DNA of 64,000 nt, from the NCBI RefSeq assembly GCF_910594985.1, contig NZ_CAJVCE010000013.1:62001-126000 (forward strand), written 5' to 3'. Positions 1 through 9,078 of the stretch are shown here, one piece after another. This stretch comes from Paenibacillus allorhizosphaerae (GTDB lineage Bacteria; Bacillota; Bacilli; Paenibacillales; NBRC-103111). The notes beneath the pieces are model-generated. The model was not told where the DNA came from. It made no database searches and was given only the letters and a program-made list of their open reading frames with translations. Position numbers and translations under genes: made by a program. Position 1 is the stretch's first letter; every line of letters begins with the position of its first letter.

Positions 1-1
1 C

Positions 2-145
2 ATGGACGGGATTGTGCACGTCATCATCGCATTTTCGTTATCGACAGGCATGTTCCTGATTTGGTCGCGCATCGTTACCCTGGTCATGTTGGCCGTATTA
101 GTCTTGGCCGTCCGATATATTCTTTGGCAAAAAAAGTACGATTGA
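2..145 (+). CDS. C-terminal end of a small membrane protein (partial at window edge)
   Basis: The frame starting at base 2 is open to a TGA at 143-145 and encodes about 47 residues. They are mostly hydrophobic (runs such as MFLIWSRIVTLVMLAVLVLA) and end in a basic tail (QKKYD), as expected for the last membrane segment of an integral membrane protein. An ATG lies at base 2, so this could be a complete tiny protein, but the window edge prevents deciding. I do not recognise a family. It converges on the membrane-protein pair encoded on the other strand. Confidence 0.4.
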   Translation: MDGIVHVIIAFSLSTGMFLIWSRIVTLVMLAVLVLAVRYILWQKKYD

Positions 146-172
146 ATGTACGTCTGAGCGTTGAAGGCAGTA

Positions 173-631
173 TTATTTCGTTTTGGCTAAACCGATTGCC
201 TTATGATCCCATAAAATGTCTGCGACGAGAGAAGCCTGTTCTTCCTTGCAAGTTACGACCAGAACGACTTCTCCCTTCCTCCCTTTTTTAATCTGGCTTT
301 GATTTCGGTGACGCTTAGCGAAGTAAATGATCCCGCTGATCAATACACCTGTCAAAAAGCCGACAAGCGCCCCGATCAACCCCCAGATCACTGGCCCCCA
401 TGTCCATACAAATCCTTTGGAAGCCCCGACGGTGGCGAACATAAAGGCTAAGATCATGCCTTTATCGATAAACGACATTCCATCGGCACGGTGTATGCTG
501 TCCAGCAAGCGGGGTTCTTTTTTTCGCAAATCAAGCGGTACTGCATAGATCCCGGTTATGCCGTTGGCCTCAAGTTCCGTAATTACGATTTCAAGAAATT
601 GCGAGTATTCGAACGTGGCGAAAATCTGCAT
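173..631 (-). CDS. Hypothetical membrane protein, split alpha/beta domain around a membrane hairpin
   Basis: A 152-residue protein whose ATG overlaps the stop codon of the upstream gene (TAATG at 629-633), so the two are probably translationally coupled. The first ~55 residues look like a small beta-alpha-beta domain (MQIFATFEY, then IYAVPLDL). Residues ~58-108 form two hydrophobic glycine-rich membrane segments. The last ~35 residues return to a beta/alpha pattern (GEVVLVVTC, then a helix). This suggests a ferredoxin-like fold interrupted by a membrane hairpin, which is an inference from the pattern alone. I do not recognise the family. Function unknown. Confidence 0.65.
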   Translation of the reverse strand: MQIFATFEYSQFLEIVITELEANGITGIYAVPLDLRKKEPRLLDSIHRADGMSFIDKGMILAFMFATVGASKGFVWTWGPVIWGLIGALVGFLTGVLISGIIYFAKRHRNQSQIKKGRKGEVVLVVTCKEEQASLVADILWDHKAIGLAKTK

Positions 632-1485
632 TATTCCACTTGTTCCCCTATGGCTAGAATGGTGCCTTCCGGCTGGTATTGTTGCAATAAATATTGCTTT
701 AGCGAGTCATCGAATAATTTATTGTTTTCTATCGTATTAGCGTATGCGTCGTAAATCGTAAAGAAATAAAAAGAAGGCATATACAGGACCCACTGCATGT
801 CCAAAACTTTGGAGGACGAATCAATATCCCCTAAAATTAAATGGTGAATGGCAAGAACAATATTGGATTGCGATACGATGATAATCGTGCTGATCAAGAT
901 GAACACAGCCAATACAATGCGGTGCAGATATAGTTGGCCTACGCTAGGTATGCCCATGGACCATACAAATGCAAGCCATGGCTTGCGTTTATCGAGATAA
1001 TTGACCTCAAGCGAACCGATATTGAACTGGTTGTAGGGGCCATTTTCTCTTTGCGCAAGAAGGTACACCTTGTTCATGTCCACTGCTGTTCGATAACTGT
1101 CCCAGATCGCAAACAAGTACACGGGAATGTAGAGTGCCATGAATCGGGGATCCAATTGCTCCCTAGCCATTTGAAACTGGCCGTTAAACGAATACACCAG
1201 GGCTGAATTTAAATGGATTTTCTGATTAATGAACACTTCCCATAAGATAAGGGCATAACCGCGAAGATATTTATTCAAAAGTAAATGACCGAAACCAGGA
1301 AAGGCCATGGACCATGCGCTTATTGTATAAGGGTTTCGTTTATGCAGCTGAGTGGTCCCGAGTAAGCTTACATGGGCTTTATACCGCCGATTACCAATCG
1401 GATTTCGGAAATTTTCCAATCCCAATTCCACCTTAAAGCGCATTTTATGATTATATTCTGAGTTATGTATGGAATAATTATACAA
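631..1485 (-). CDS. Multi-pass membrane protein, paralogue of the gene at 63525
   Basis: About 284 residues with several hydrophobic segments and two similar halves. Each half carries a P-G/S-[FV]-G-H/Q-L motif (FPGFGHLLL and IPSVGQLYL) followed by a short charged loop and another membrane stretch. IWDSYR, WEVFIN and NYLDKR recur in the partial protein at the right edge of the window, so the two are paralogues. The longest frame starts at TTG 1485; an ATG at 1443 (MRFKVELG) is an alternative, and neither has a clear ribosome site. It overlaps the downstream 152-residue gene by one base pair junction and probably forms an operon with it. Function unknown. Confidence 0.7.
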   Translation of the reverse strand: MYNYSIHNSEYNHKMRFKVELGLENFRNPIGNRRYKAHVSLLGTTQLHKRNPYTISAWSMAFPGFGHLLLNKYLRGYALILWEVFINQKIHLNSALVYSFNGQFQMAREQLDPRFMALYIPVYLFAIWDSYRTAVDMNKVYLLAQRENGPYNQFNIGSLEVNYLDKRKPWLAFVWSMGIPSVGQLYLHRIVLAVFILISTIIIVSQSNIVLAIHHLILGDIDSSSKVLDMQWVLYMPSFYFFTIYDAYANTIENNKLFDDSLKQYLLQQYQPEGTILAIGEQVE

Positions 1486-1573
1486 GCATCGTTAGCTTGC
1501 CCCAAAGCATCATACCGAATGGAACGAGACCGAATCGGACATATTATGTTTAAAAATGGAAGCAGGGATCGTC

Positions 1574-3121
1574 ATGCATGACAACCAATTTCCCCGAGTC
1601 ACCCTTCCGCAGTTTCCGGAATCGTTATGGATTGCCACTTCGCGTATTCCGAATTTTCCAAAGCTGACTCATGATATCCGTGTAGACGCAGCCATCGTCG
1701 GCGCCGGCATCTCGGGCATCACAACCGCTTATCTGCTGTCCAAACGCGGGCTCAAAGTCGCGCTGATTGAAGCGGGCAACGTACTTGGCGGCACCACGGG
1801 GCATACGACGGCAAAAATTACGGCTCAGCATGATCTCATTTATGACGAGTTCATTTCGCATTTTGGCAAAGAGCAAACAAGGCTGTACTTCGATGCCAAC
1901 CAAGAGGCGCTGCAGTTCATTAAGCAAACCGTCTCCGAGCATCGGATCTCCTGCGATTTGACAGAGGAGGATGCTTACATCTATACCAATGCGGAAGACT
2001 ATGTGAAGAAGATCGCTTCGGAATTCTCTTCTTATGAAGCATTGGGAATACCGGGAGCTTATATGGATCAAGCGCCTTTACCTTTTCCAACGAAAGCCGC
2101 CGTCGTTATGAAAAACCAGGCTCAATTCAATCCGATGCCGTATTTGACGCATTTGTTGGAACAAGCGACACAGCACGGGTGCCAAGTATATGAACAAACG
2201 ACGGCCGTAAGCGTGGAAAAAGGAAGCCCGGCAACCGTAATTACGAATGAAGGGCAGCGCATCACCTGCAATTACGCGATCGCGTGCACGCACTTTCCTT
2301 TCGTCGACGGCGGCGGATTTTACTTTGCCAAAATGCACGCCAAAAGAGCCTATATCTTAGCTGCAAAGACCGCAGAAGAGTTTCCGGGCGGCATGTTCAT
2401 TAGCGCCGAGGAGCCCAAACGATCGCTCCGATCCGCGACGGTGAACGGCGAAAAAATGGTTCTCATCGCAGGCGAAAGCCACAAGACGGGGCAAGGCATA
2501 TGCACATTCCAGCATTATGAGGCGCTGCAACGGTTCGGAGAGGAACAGCTGGGAATAAAAGAAATCCGTTACCGATGGTCGGCACAAGACTTGGTTACGC
2601 TCGACAAGCTTCCGTATATCGGCCCCATCACTTCGGATGACCCCAACATTCTCGTAGCGACGGGTTACAAAAAGTGGGGCATGACGACGGGAACGGCAGC
2701 GGCGCTGCTCATCGACAAGCTGGTTACCGGAAGCGAGAGCCCGTACCGGGAGCTGTTTAACCCTTCAAGATTCCACGCCGATCCGAGCTTAAAAACACTC
2801 ATCGTCCAAAATGCGGATGTGGTGAATCATCTCGTGTCAGGCAAGCTGGAAATGGTCTTCAAGAAGCCGGAGGAGCTGGGAACCGGTGAAGGGGCGGTCG
2901 TCCGAGTCAACGGAAAAAGAGCCGGCGCCTACCGCGATCAAGAAGGCGCATTGCATATCGTAGATACGACGTGCACGCATATGGGATGCGAAGTCGAATG
3001 GAACGACGGAGAACGAACTTGGGACTGCCCGTGCCATGGCTCGAGATTTTCATACAAAGGGGAAGTGTTGGAGGGGCCGGCTAAAAAGCCTTTAGCCGTG
3101 CTGGAAGCAGTGGAACGATAA
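1574..3121 (+). CDS. yhfW: FAD-dependent oxidoreductase with C-terminal Rieske domain (YhfW-like)
   Basis: A DAO-fold flavoprotein of about 515 residues. The N-terminal dinucleotide-binding motif is VGAGISGITTAYLL, followed by an acidic residue at the second strand end (ALIEAG). The C-terminal ~90 residues hold a Rieske [2Fe-2S] site with both ligand boxes, CTHMGC and CPCHGS. This DAO-plus-Rieske layout is that of B. subtilis YhfW, whose substrate is unknown. ATG 1574 is preferred over the upstream ATG 1556 because AGGGA sits 7 bases before it. The gene is monocistronic: divergent from the membrane pair upstream and followed by a terminator hairpin. Confidence 0.88.
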   Translation: MHDNQFPRVTLPQFPESLWIATSRIPNFPKLTHDIRVDAAIVGAGISGITTAYLLSKRGLKVALIEAGNVLGGTTGHTTAKITAQHDLIYDEFISHFGKEQTRLYFDANQEALQFIKQTVSEHRISCDLTEEDAYIYTNAEDYVKKIASEFSSYEALGIPGAYMDQAPLPFPTKAAVVMKNQAQFNPMPYLTHLLEQATQHGCQVYEQTTAVSVEKGSPATVITNEGQRITCNYAIACTHFPFVDGGGFYFAKMHAKRAYILAAKTAEEFPGGMFISAEEPKRSLRSATVNGEKMVLIAGESHKTGQGICTFQHYEALQRFGEEQLGIKEIRYRWSAQDLVTLDKLPYIGPITSDDPNILVATGYKKWGMTTGTAAALLIDKLVTGSESPYRELFNPSRFHADPSLKTLIVQNADVVNHLVSGKLEMVFKKPEELGTGEGAVVRVNGKRAGAYRDQEGALHIVDTTCTHMGCEVEWNDGERTWDCPCHGSRFSYKGEVLEGPAKKPLAVLEAVER

Positions 3122-3138
3122 TCTTCTTGGCTTTGCCG

Positions 3139-3182
3139 AAGAGCAGCTCTGCGTACGATGTACGATGGGGCTGCTCTTTATT
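3139..3182 (+). terminator. Intrinsic terminator after the YhfW-like gene
   Basis: A 9-bp perfect stem (AAGAGCAGC / GCTGCTCTT) with a 22-nt loop lies 17 bases after the stop codon and is followed by a short T-containing tail. The U-tract is weak, so termination may be incomplete. Confidence 0.6.
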
Positions 3183-3294
3183 GTATGCAATCACGGGTTC
3201 CCATCATATTTGGTTGAACCTGTGAATACATATGTTTAAAGCAAGGGTGCTTGTCTGACCGATAACGAATTGCGCGAGAGGATGAATATAGAAG

Positions 3295-4446
3295 ATGAAT
3301 GAGGCCGATCCAATCATTGCGATTCTGGGAATAGGCACAGCCGTGCCGGATTATCGTCTTGATCAAGCCGATACCGCCAGAAGATTAGCCGAAGGATTAG
3401 TTGATCATCCCGATTCCGCCAGATGGGCCAAACGAATATTCAAGCAATGCGGAGTGGACGTCCGTTACACTTGCGAACCGAATCTGTTGGAGTCTGCCGA
3501 ACAATGCCGCTACTTTCCGGGGAAATCCGCGAAGCTTGTGCCTTCCACTGCGGAACGAATGGCAGTATATAAAAGAGAATCCGTACCGCTTGGGCTGAAG
3601 GCTGCGAGACGAGCGTTGTCGGAGGGCAACGTCGACTTGTCCGAAATCACGCATCTGATCACGGTGAGCTGCACCGGGCAATTCCTTCCGGGGATGGATG
3701 CCGCCTTGGTCCGGCAGCTGGGATTGGCTGCGACCGTCAATCGGATCCCACTCACTTTTCTAGGATGCGCTGCCGGATTAAAGGCCGTCGGCCTGGCGCA
3801 GCAAATCGTCGGGAGTCATCCTTCCGACAAAGTATTAATTGTATGCGTGGAACTGTGCACGCTTCACATTCAACCTTCCACTACGCGCGAAGCTTTATTC
3901 GGCGCTTCTTTTTTCGGCGACGGCGCTTCCGCTTGCATTGTAGGTGCTTCAGGACCTGAGCATCGCGGTATTTTTCAATTAGGCAAACCGTATTCCATGC
4001 TGCTGCCGGGCGGCGCCGAGGAGATGGTGTGGGAGGTAGGCAATAACGGCTTTGATCTTTATTTGTCCACCAGCATTCCGAAGCTGATAGGCCAGTTCAT
4101 CGCGGAGCCGTTAGAGCAATTCGTCGATGGCGGCGAGAAGCCGAAGCTGTGGGCGATTCATCCCGGCGGCAAAGGCATTATAGATACGTTGGAGGACATG
4201 TTCGGGCTCGCGGAGGAACAAACCCGCTCCTGCCGCACGGTGCTGCGCGATTACGGCAACATGTCTTCCGCCACCATATTATTCGTGCTGGATGAAATGA
4301 GGCGCGAGCTGACAAGCCGCGGCTCCGGACGGGCAAGCGGCGTAGCGCTGGCGTTCGGGCCGGGACTGACGTGCGAGCTCATCCAGATCGATTATGTCCC
4401 GACCGTCCCATTGCAAGCGCTTGTTCGGGATGAAGCTTATGTTTAA
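3295..4446 (+). CDS. bpsA: Type III polyketide synthase (chalcone/stilbene synthase family)
   Basis: A 383-residue thiolase-fold enzyme of the expected length for the family. The catalytic triad is visible: Cys158 in TFLGCAAG, His289 in AIHPGGKG and Asn322 in GNMSSAT. The enzyme condenses an acyl starter with malonyl-CoA units. Bacillus homologues (BpsA/BcsA) make alkylpyrones and alkylresorcinols from fatty acyl-CoA. It is the first gene of an operon with a methyltransferase (17-bp overlap), a flavoprotein and an MMPL transporter, so the product is probably O-methylated, oxidised and exported. That series resembles the Streptomyces srsABC set (PKS, methyltransferase, flavoprotein). Actual product unknown. 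Confidence 0.93.
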   Translation: MNEADPIIAILGIGTAVPDYRLDQADTARRLAEGLVDHPDSARWAKRIFKQCGVDVRYTCEPNLLESAEQCRYFPGKSAKLVPSTAERMAVYKRESVPLGLKAARRALSEGNVDLSEITHLITVSCTGQFLPGMDAALVRQLGLAATVNRIPLTFLGCAAGLKAVGLAQQIVGSHPSDKVLIVCVELCTLHIQPSTTREALFGASFFGDGASACIVGASGPEHRGIFQLGKPYSMLLPGGAEEMVWEVGNNGFDLYLSTSIPKLIGQFIAEPLEQFVDGGEKPKLWAIHPGGKGIIDTLEDMFGLAEEQTRSCRTVLRDYGNMSSATILFVLDEMRRELTSRGSGRASGVALAFGPGLTCELIQIDYVPTVPLQALVRDEAYV

Positions 4447-5170
4447 AAGCTTCAAGCAGCGGGCGTCAACGAAGGAGCTGATGGACGACTTTACGACGGG
4501 GGGACCGGAGCTGCGGACCGCGCTGCGGCATCTTCGACGGTTGAACCGGATTTTCGGCGCCGCTGCGCCTACGCTGTACGGCGTGCAGCGTTTGTGGATC
4601 GAAGCGGACAAGCCGCGCCGCTTCTCCATCTTGGACATTGGAGCGGGGGCCGGCGATGTCAATGCTCACATTTTGCGATGGGCGGATAGGAACGGGGTCG
4701 ATCTGAGAATCACGCTCGCCGATATCACGGAAGAAGCTTGCGAAGAGGCGAGGCTGCTGTTTCGGAACGAGCCGCGGGTGCATGTGATGCGAAGCGATTT
4801 GTTCGAGCTTGCGGAAGGCTGTGCGGATGTCGTCACCGGGACGCAATTCGTACATCATTTTGCTGCTCGCGAGCTGTCCGGGGTCGTTGAAAGCATGCTG
4901 AAGGCGTCCCGATGGGGTGTCGTCATCAATGATATCCATCGACACTGGATTCCTTGGGCTGCGGTATGGATGACGACAAGGATGATCTCAAGCAACAAAT
5001 ATATATTAAACGACGGGCCGTTGTCTGTAGCGAAAGGGTTTCGTGCGGAGGATTGGAAACGTCTCGGGGAAGCTTTGGGATGTTCCGATCTGTTTTACGC
5101 CTGGAGACCGTTGTTTCGCTATGTGGCGGTGGTCCGAAAAAGCGGTCTCAATACCGTTCATCGGAGTTGA
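4430..5170 (+). CDS. Class I SAM-dependent methyltransferase of the PKS operon
   Basis: About 246 residues. The SAM-binding motif I is ILDIGAGAGDVNAHIL, followed by the acidic strand TLADITEEA and a motif-II-like DVVTGTQFVHHF. The start at ATG 4430 overlaps the 3' end of the PKS gene by 17 bases; ATG 4439 is an alternative, and either implies translational coupling. By position it most likely methylates the phenolic or pyrone product of the PKS, as SrsB does for alkylresorcinols; this is inference. It is followed 5 bases later by the flavoprotein gene. Confidence 0.85.
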   Translation: MKLMFKSFKQRASTKELMDDFTTGGPELRTALRHLRRLNRIFGAAAPTLYGVQRLWIEADKPRRFSILDIGAGAGDVNAHILRWADRNGVDLRITLADITEEACEEARLLFRNEPRVHVMRSDLFELAEGCADVVTGTQFVHHFAARELSGVVESMLKASRWGVVINDIHRHWIPWAAVWMTTRMISSNKYILNDGPLSVAKGFRAEDWKRLGEALGCSDLFYAWRPLFRYVAVVRKSGLNTVHRS

Positions 5171-5175
5171 ATAGG

Positions 5176-6330
5176 ATGAATGACAACCGGGAAGTCGCGA
5201 TTATAGGCGCAGGAATCGCCGGCAGCAGCTTGGCCAAAGCTTTAGCGGATCGGGGCTGGGATACCGTTTTATTCGACCGGAAGCCGTTTCCGCGGCATAA
5301 AGTATGCGGCGAATTTCTTTCCCCCGAATCGCAGCTTATGCTGCAGCTGCTTGGCTTGGATGGACCGGTGGCATCGCTGCAGCCGAGCCGGATACATCGG
5401 ACGCGCCTGGTCCTCGGCGGCGGGGACGCGATCGAAATTCCTCTCCCCGGTACCGCGCTGGGCGTAAGTCGTTATTTGCTCGATTCCGCTCTCCTTAGTG
5501 CGGCGATCGACGCCGGTGTGCATGTGCAAGCCGCAACTGCGGTTACGTCCGTATGTCCCAATGAAAGCGGGTATACGATTGAGACGAAGCAGGGGGACGT
5601 TCGAAACGCATACCATGTACGGGCGGTTATCGCCGCGTGGGGCGCGAATGGGCGTGCCGGACTTTCTTCAGCTCAACGTCAACGACCAAACAGCGAAGCG
5701 GACCCTACGTATATCGGGGTGAAATCTCATTTTAGCGGGATCGATATGGAGCCGGTTGTGGAGCTCTATTTTTTTGAGGGAGGCTATGTAGGCGTTTCCC
5801 CCATAGAAGGCGGACTCGTCAATGTCGCGGCGCTGCTGGAACGAAAATCGTTTCGGAACAACGAAAAAACGATTGCGGGGTGGATCGATGCCGCACGCCG
5901 CAGGAACGCGAAGCTGGATCGGAGGTTGGCGAATGCCGTCCCGGTCCCCGGTACTCAAGCGGCCGTCGCTCCGGTAGATTTAAGCCGCAAGCCGCTTGCG
6001 TGGGGTTCGCTTCCCCATGTGGGAGACGCCGCGCTTATGATCCCGCCGCTGTGCGGAGACGGGATGTCGATGGCGCTGCGTTCGGCTTTATTGTGCGCGC
6101 CGCTCGCAGACCGCTATTTAAGCGGGAAAATTTCGCTCGCCCGTTGGCAGCACGAATACGTACGGTCCATCCGGCGGGAATTTCACGGTCCGATGCAGTG
6201 GGGAAGACTGCTTCACTCGCTGCTCGGCATGCCAATGGCGCCTCGTCTTCTGTTAGGCGCTGTCCGGCTCGTTCCGGGACTAGCCTACGAATTGATGAAA
6301 GCGACAAGATTAAAACCGATCGATTCCTAA
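5176..6330 (+). CDS. FAD-dependent oxidoreductase/monooxygenase (geranylgeranyl-reductase-like)
   Basis: About 384 residues. The GxGxxG FAD motif is at the N-terminus (AIIGAGIAGSSLAKAL), followed by DRKPFPRHKVCGEFLSP, the typical arginine/cysteine-containing loop of the geranylgeranyl-reductase / PHBH superfamily. The second FAD contact is GDAALMIPPLCGDGMSMAL near residue 290. ATG 5176 is chosen because all homology starts there and TAGG lies just upstream. Role inferred from position: hydroxylation or oxidation of the methylated polyketide, analogous to SrsC. The next gene begins about 30 bases later. Confidence 0.87.
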   Translation: MNDNREVAIIGAGIAGSSLAKALADRGWDTVLFDRKPFPRHKVCGEFLSPESQLMLQLLGLDGPVASLQPSRIHRTRLVLGGGDAIEIPLPGTALGVSRYLLDSALLSAAIDAGVHVQAATAVTSVCPNESGYTIETKQGDVRNAYHVRAVIAAWGANGRAGLSSAQRQRPNSEADPTYIGVKSHFSGIDMEPVVELYFFEGGYVGVSPIEGGLVNVAALLERKSFRNNEKTIAGWIDAARRRNAKLDRRLANAVPVPGTQAAVAPVDLSRKPLAWGSLPHVGDAALMIPPLCGDGMSMALRSALLCAPLADRYLSGKISLARWQHEYVRSIRREFHGPMQWGRLLHSLLGMPMAPRLLLGAVRLVPGLAYELMKATRLKPIDS

Positions 6331-6361
6331 CGCTTACATCCGTGCAATGAGGAGCATAGTT

Positions 6362-8497
6362 ATGGATGTTCAAAAGCTTGCCGTCATGTCCATTCGATAC
6401 CCCAAAACCATCATCCTGATTTGGACGATGTTTCTCATCTTCTTCGGATTTTACGCCCCCAAGCTGCCCGCCGTTCTCATGGATCACGGCCTCATGCCGG
6501 ACGGAGCCTATGTTCAGGTGGAGCGCATATTGTCCTCCGATTTCCACGTTCCCAAGGACCCTGTTATCGTGATGTTCGAAAAGCAGCACGCCGTATCCCG
6601 CGAACAATTCCGGCAGTACATTCAGCAAACGTTGATCCGGCTGCAAGGAATCGACGGACTCAGCCACATCGTCTCACCGCTGGAAAGGGAAGGGATGCTG
6701 AAAGGGAATGCCGCCTATGCGCTGCTTGCTTTTACGCAATCGCCCCATGAAATGAAACCCGTCATCGACGAAATGCAAAGGCGCTTGCCCCATCATACCT
6801 CGATTTCCGCGAAACTGACGGGCAAATCGGTCGTTCAGGCGGATGTGAACCGGGCCAGCCAAACGGATCTGGGAAAAGCGGAACGGCTCGGCATTCCGGC
6901 CGCCTTCCTTATCCTGTGCCTTGCTTTCGGAGGAATCGTGGCTGCGGCAATTCCCGTTATCATCGGGGTGATCGGCGTTGCCGGCACGATGGGATTGATC
7001 TATTGGCTGGGGCAAACGATGGAAATATCCAACTTTGTTCTGAATGTCATCCCCATGGTGGGACTCGCTTTAAGCATCGATTTTGCCTTGATGCTGGTCA
7101 GCCGGTTTCAAGAGGAGCTGAAGCGGGAGAAAGCGCCGCAAGCGCTGATGACGACCATGCAAACCGCAGGCAGAGCGGTATTATTTTCAGCGGTCTGCGT
7201 CCTTTTCGGCTTAATGGGCATCTTGTTCATTCCGCTTCCTATGTTCACCTCGATCGCTATAGGCGCGATGACGGTGTTGACGGTCTCCGTATTACTAACA
7301 TTCACGCTCGCTCCTGCTCTATTGTTTCTTCTGTCGCCTATCTTGAAAGCGGAGAGCCCAAAACGGCTCGTTGCTGCCGGAAATGGCCGTTTCTGGTACG
7401 CCATGTCAGCCTATGTGATGAAAAGGCCGGTCCGCTTGGGGCTGCTCGCTTCCTTGCTGCTCGGACTCTGTTTGGTGCCATTAAGCCAAATGAAATTGGC
7501 AATTCCCGATGCTGCCTCCTTACCGCCGCACTATTCTTCCCGAATGGCGTTCGAAGCCTATCAAAACCATTTCGTTTCCCGAACAAGTTCGGACGTAGTT
7601 ATCGTCGTTCAAGGAAAATCGCATGGCTTGAAAAAAGAAGATTGGCTTCATGCTTACGCGCTTAGTCAACGATTGGAGAACGATCCGGCGGTACAAAGAG
7701 TGGACTCTGTTTTTTCGAGGTTGCGCATGCAGCCCGAATCGCTGTTTTTCCTATATCAAAAACCGGCATTAAAAGCGAACTACGAGCCGATTCTTCAATC
7801 CTTTGTTAAAGACAACCGCATGCTGTTGCGCGTGACACTGGACGGAGAGCCCTCCTCTCAAGAAGTGATGCGTTGGCTCAGGCATTGGGAGCAGGAAGGA
7901 GAGTCTTCCCATCTTCCTTTCTTGTTAGGCGGTGAAGCGAAGTACCAGCAGGAAGTGTTCGACAGCATTTTTCAAAACATCAAGTACGTACTCTTATTCA
8001 TTTTCATCTCCAATTATGCGGTGCTGTTCTTCGCCTTCCAATCTGTTCTCATGCCCATCAAAATGATTGCGATGAATTTGCTTAGCCTCGGGGCATCTTT
8101 CGGGATTCTGGTGTGGATCTTTCAGGAAGGGCGCTTCGGAATCGAGCCTGGCAGCATTGCGATCATGATTCCCGTATTTATTTTCGGGCTCGTTTTTGGC
8201 ATCAGCATGGATTACGGGGTGTTCCTCGTATCGCGAATTTTTGAGGCCTACCAGCGGACAAAAGATAATAGCCGAGCCATACTGGCAGGTCTGACCACGG
8301 TCAGCAGGCTCATTAATTCGGCGGCTGCGATTATGATTGCGGTCACGGTGCCCTTCGCCTTCGGAGAAGTGGCCGGGGTCAAGCAGCTTGGGATCGGCAT
8401 AGCGTCAGCGATTTTGATCGATGCCACGATCGTTCGGATGATGCTCGTACCGTCTTTGATGAAATTGCTCGGCAAATGGAATTGGTGGCGTCCGTAA
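6362..8497 (+). CDS. MMPL-family RND transporter
   Basis: About 711 residues with the two-fold RND layout: one membrane helix, a soluble loop (~40-175), five helices (~180-320), then the same pattern repeated with the second soluble loop at ~370-530. The MMPL/RND signature is GLALSIDFALMLVSRF in the first half and FGISMDYGVFLVSRIFEAY in the second, with the membrane aspartates of the proton relay. ATG 6362 is preferred because TGAGGAG lies 7-10 bases before it. Last gene of the type III PKS operon and so a candidate exporter of the lipid-like polyketide into or across the membrane, as MmpL proteins do in actinobacteria (inference). Confidence 0.9.
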   Translation: MDVQKLAVMSIRYPKTIILIWTMFLIFFGFYAPKLPAVLMDHGLMPDGAYVQVERILSSDFHVPKDPVIVMFEKQHAVSREQFRQYIQQTLIRLQGIDGLSHIVSPLEREGMLKGNAAYALLAFTQSPHEMKPVIDEMQRRLPHHTSISAKLTGKSVVQADVNRASQTDLGKAERLGIPAAFLILCLAFGGIVAAAIPVIIGVIGVAGTMGLIYWLGQTMEISNFVLNVIPMVGLALSIDFALMLVSRFQEELKREKAPQALMTTMQTAGRAVLFSAVCVLFGLMGILFIPLPMFTSIAIGAMTVLTVSVLLTFTLAPALLFLLSPILKAESPKRLVAAGNGRFWYAMSAYVMKRPVRLGLLASLLLGLCLVPLSQMKLAIPDAASLPPHYSSRMAFEAYQNHFVSRTSSDVVIVVQGKSHGLKKEDWLHAYALSQRLENDPAVQRVDSVFSRLRMQPESLFFLYQKPALKANYEPILQSFVKDNRMLLRVTLDGEPSSQEVMRWLRHWEQEGESSHLPFLLGGEAKYQQEVFDSIFQNIKYVLLFIFISNYAVLFFAFQSVLMPIKMIAMNLLSLGASFGILVWIFQEGRFGIEPGSIAIMIPVFIFGLVFGISMDYGVFLVSRIFEAYQRTKDNSRAILAGLTTVSRLINSAAAIMIAVTVPFAFGEVAGVKQLGIGIASAILIDATIVRMMLVPSLMKLLGKWNWWRP

Positions 8498-8605
8498 AGC
8501 TTTGGGTGAAATTGGTTTACATTTCCGATCGTCTTGTGTTACTTTTAATAGGAATGTAACACTCGCAGCCTTCAACCAAGGCGATAGAAAGTGGGGGGAG
8601 CAGGA

Positions 8606-9066
8606 GTGAGCGTGCCTTTGAGCGACTACGTGATTAGAGAGATTGAGCTGGACGAGCTGCCCGCAGCCATCGATTTCGTGATGGACATTGTAAGGGAAGT
8701 ATTTCCGATGCTACGGCAGCCTTACTCGCAGCATTCGATAAGGAAGGAGCCATTGCGGCTACGGCGGCTTTTTTGCCCTACGATGACCGGATCGCTGAAA
8801 TAAAAGGAACCTATGCGGCAAGGACGACCGCGGAATTGGTGAAATGCTACGTAAAGCCGGAGCTGCGGCGTCTTGGATTGGGCACCGCCTTGGTCCACAG
8901 GCTGCTTCCGATCGCCCGGGACAAAGGGTATGAGATCATGTATTTGCATACACACCGTTTTTTGCCTGGAGCCGTCGGGTTCTGGGAAAAGCAAGGATTT
9001 ACGTTCCGGCTGGAGCCGTTTGACCGTTACGAAACGGTGCATATGGACAAGTATTTGGCGGAATGA
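8606..9066 (+). pseudogene. GNAT-family acetyltransferase broken by a frameshift
   Basis: The N-terminal half (GTG 8606 after GGGGGAG, reading VIREIELDELPAAIDFVMD...) is in one frame to about 8700. From 8701 the family sequence continues one frame back (ISDATAALLAAF, AIAATAAFLPYDDR, then the acetyl-CoA motif RRLGLGTALV) to a TGA at 9066. Adding one T to the TTT at 8702-8704 would join the two as EVFSDATAALL. The gene is therefore either disrupted by a 1-base deletion or affected by a sequence error. The GNAT C-terminal half is otherwise intact, including the VGFWEKQGF strand, which suggests recent inactivation or an error rather than old decay. Confidence 0.8.
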
Positions 9067-9078
9067 GGGTGGGAATCG

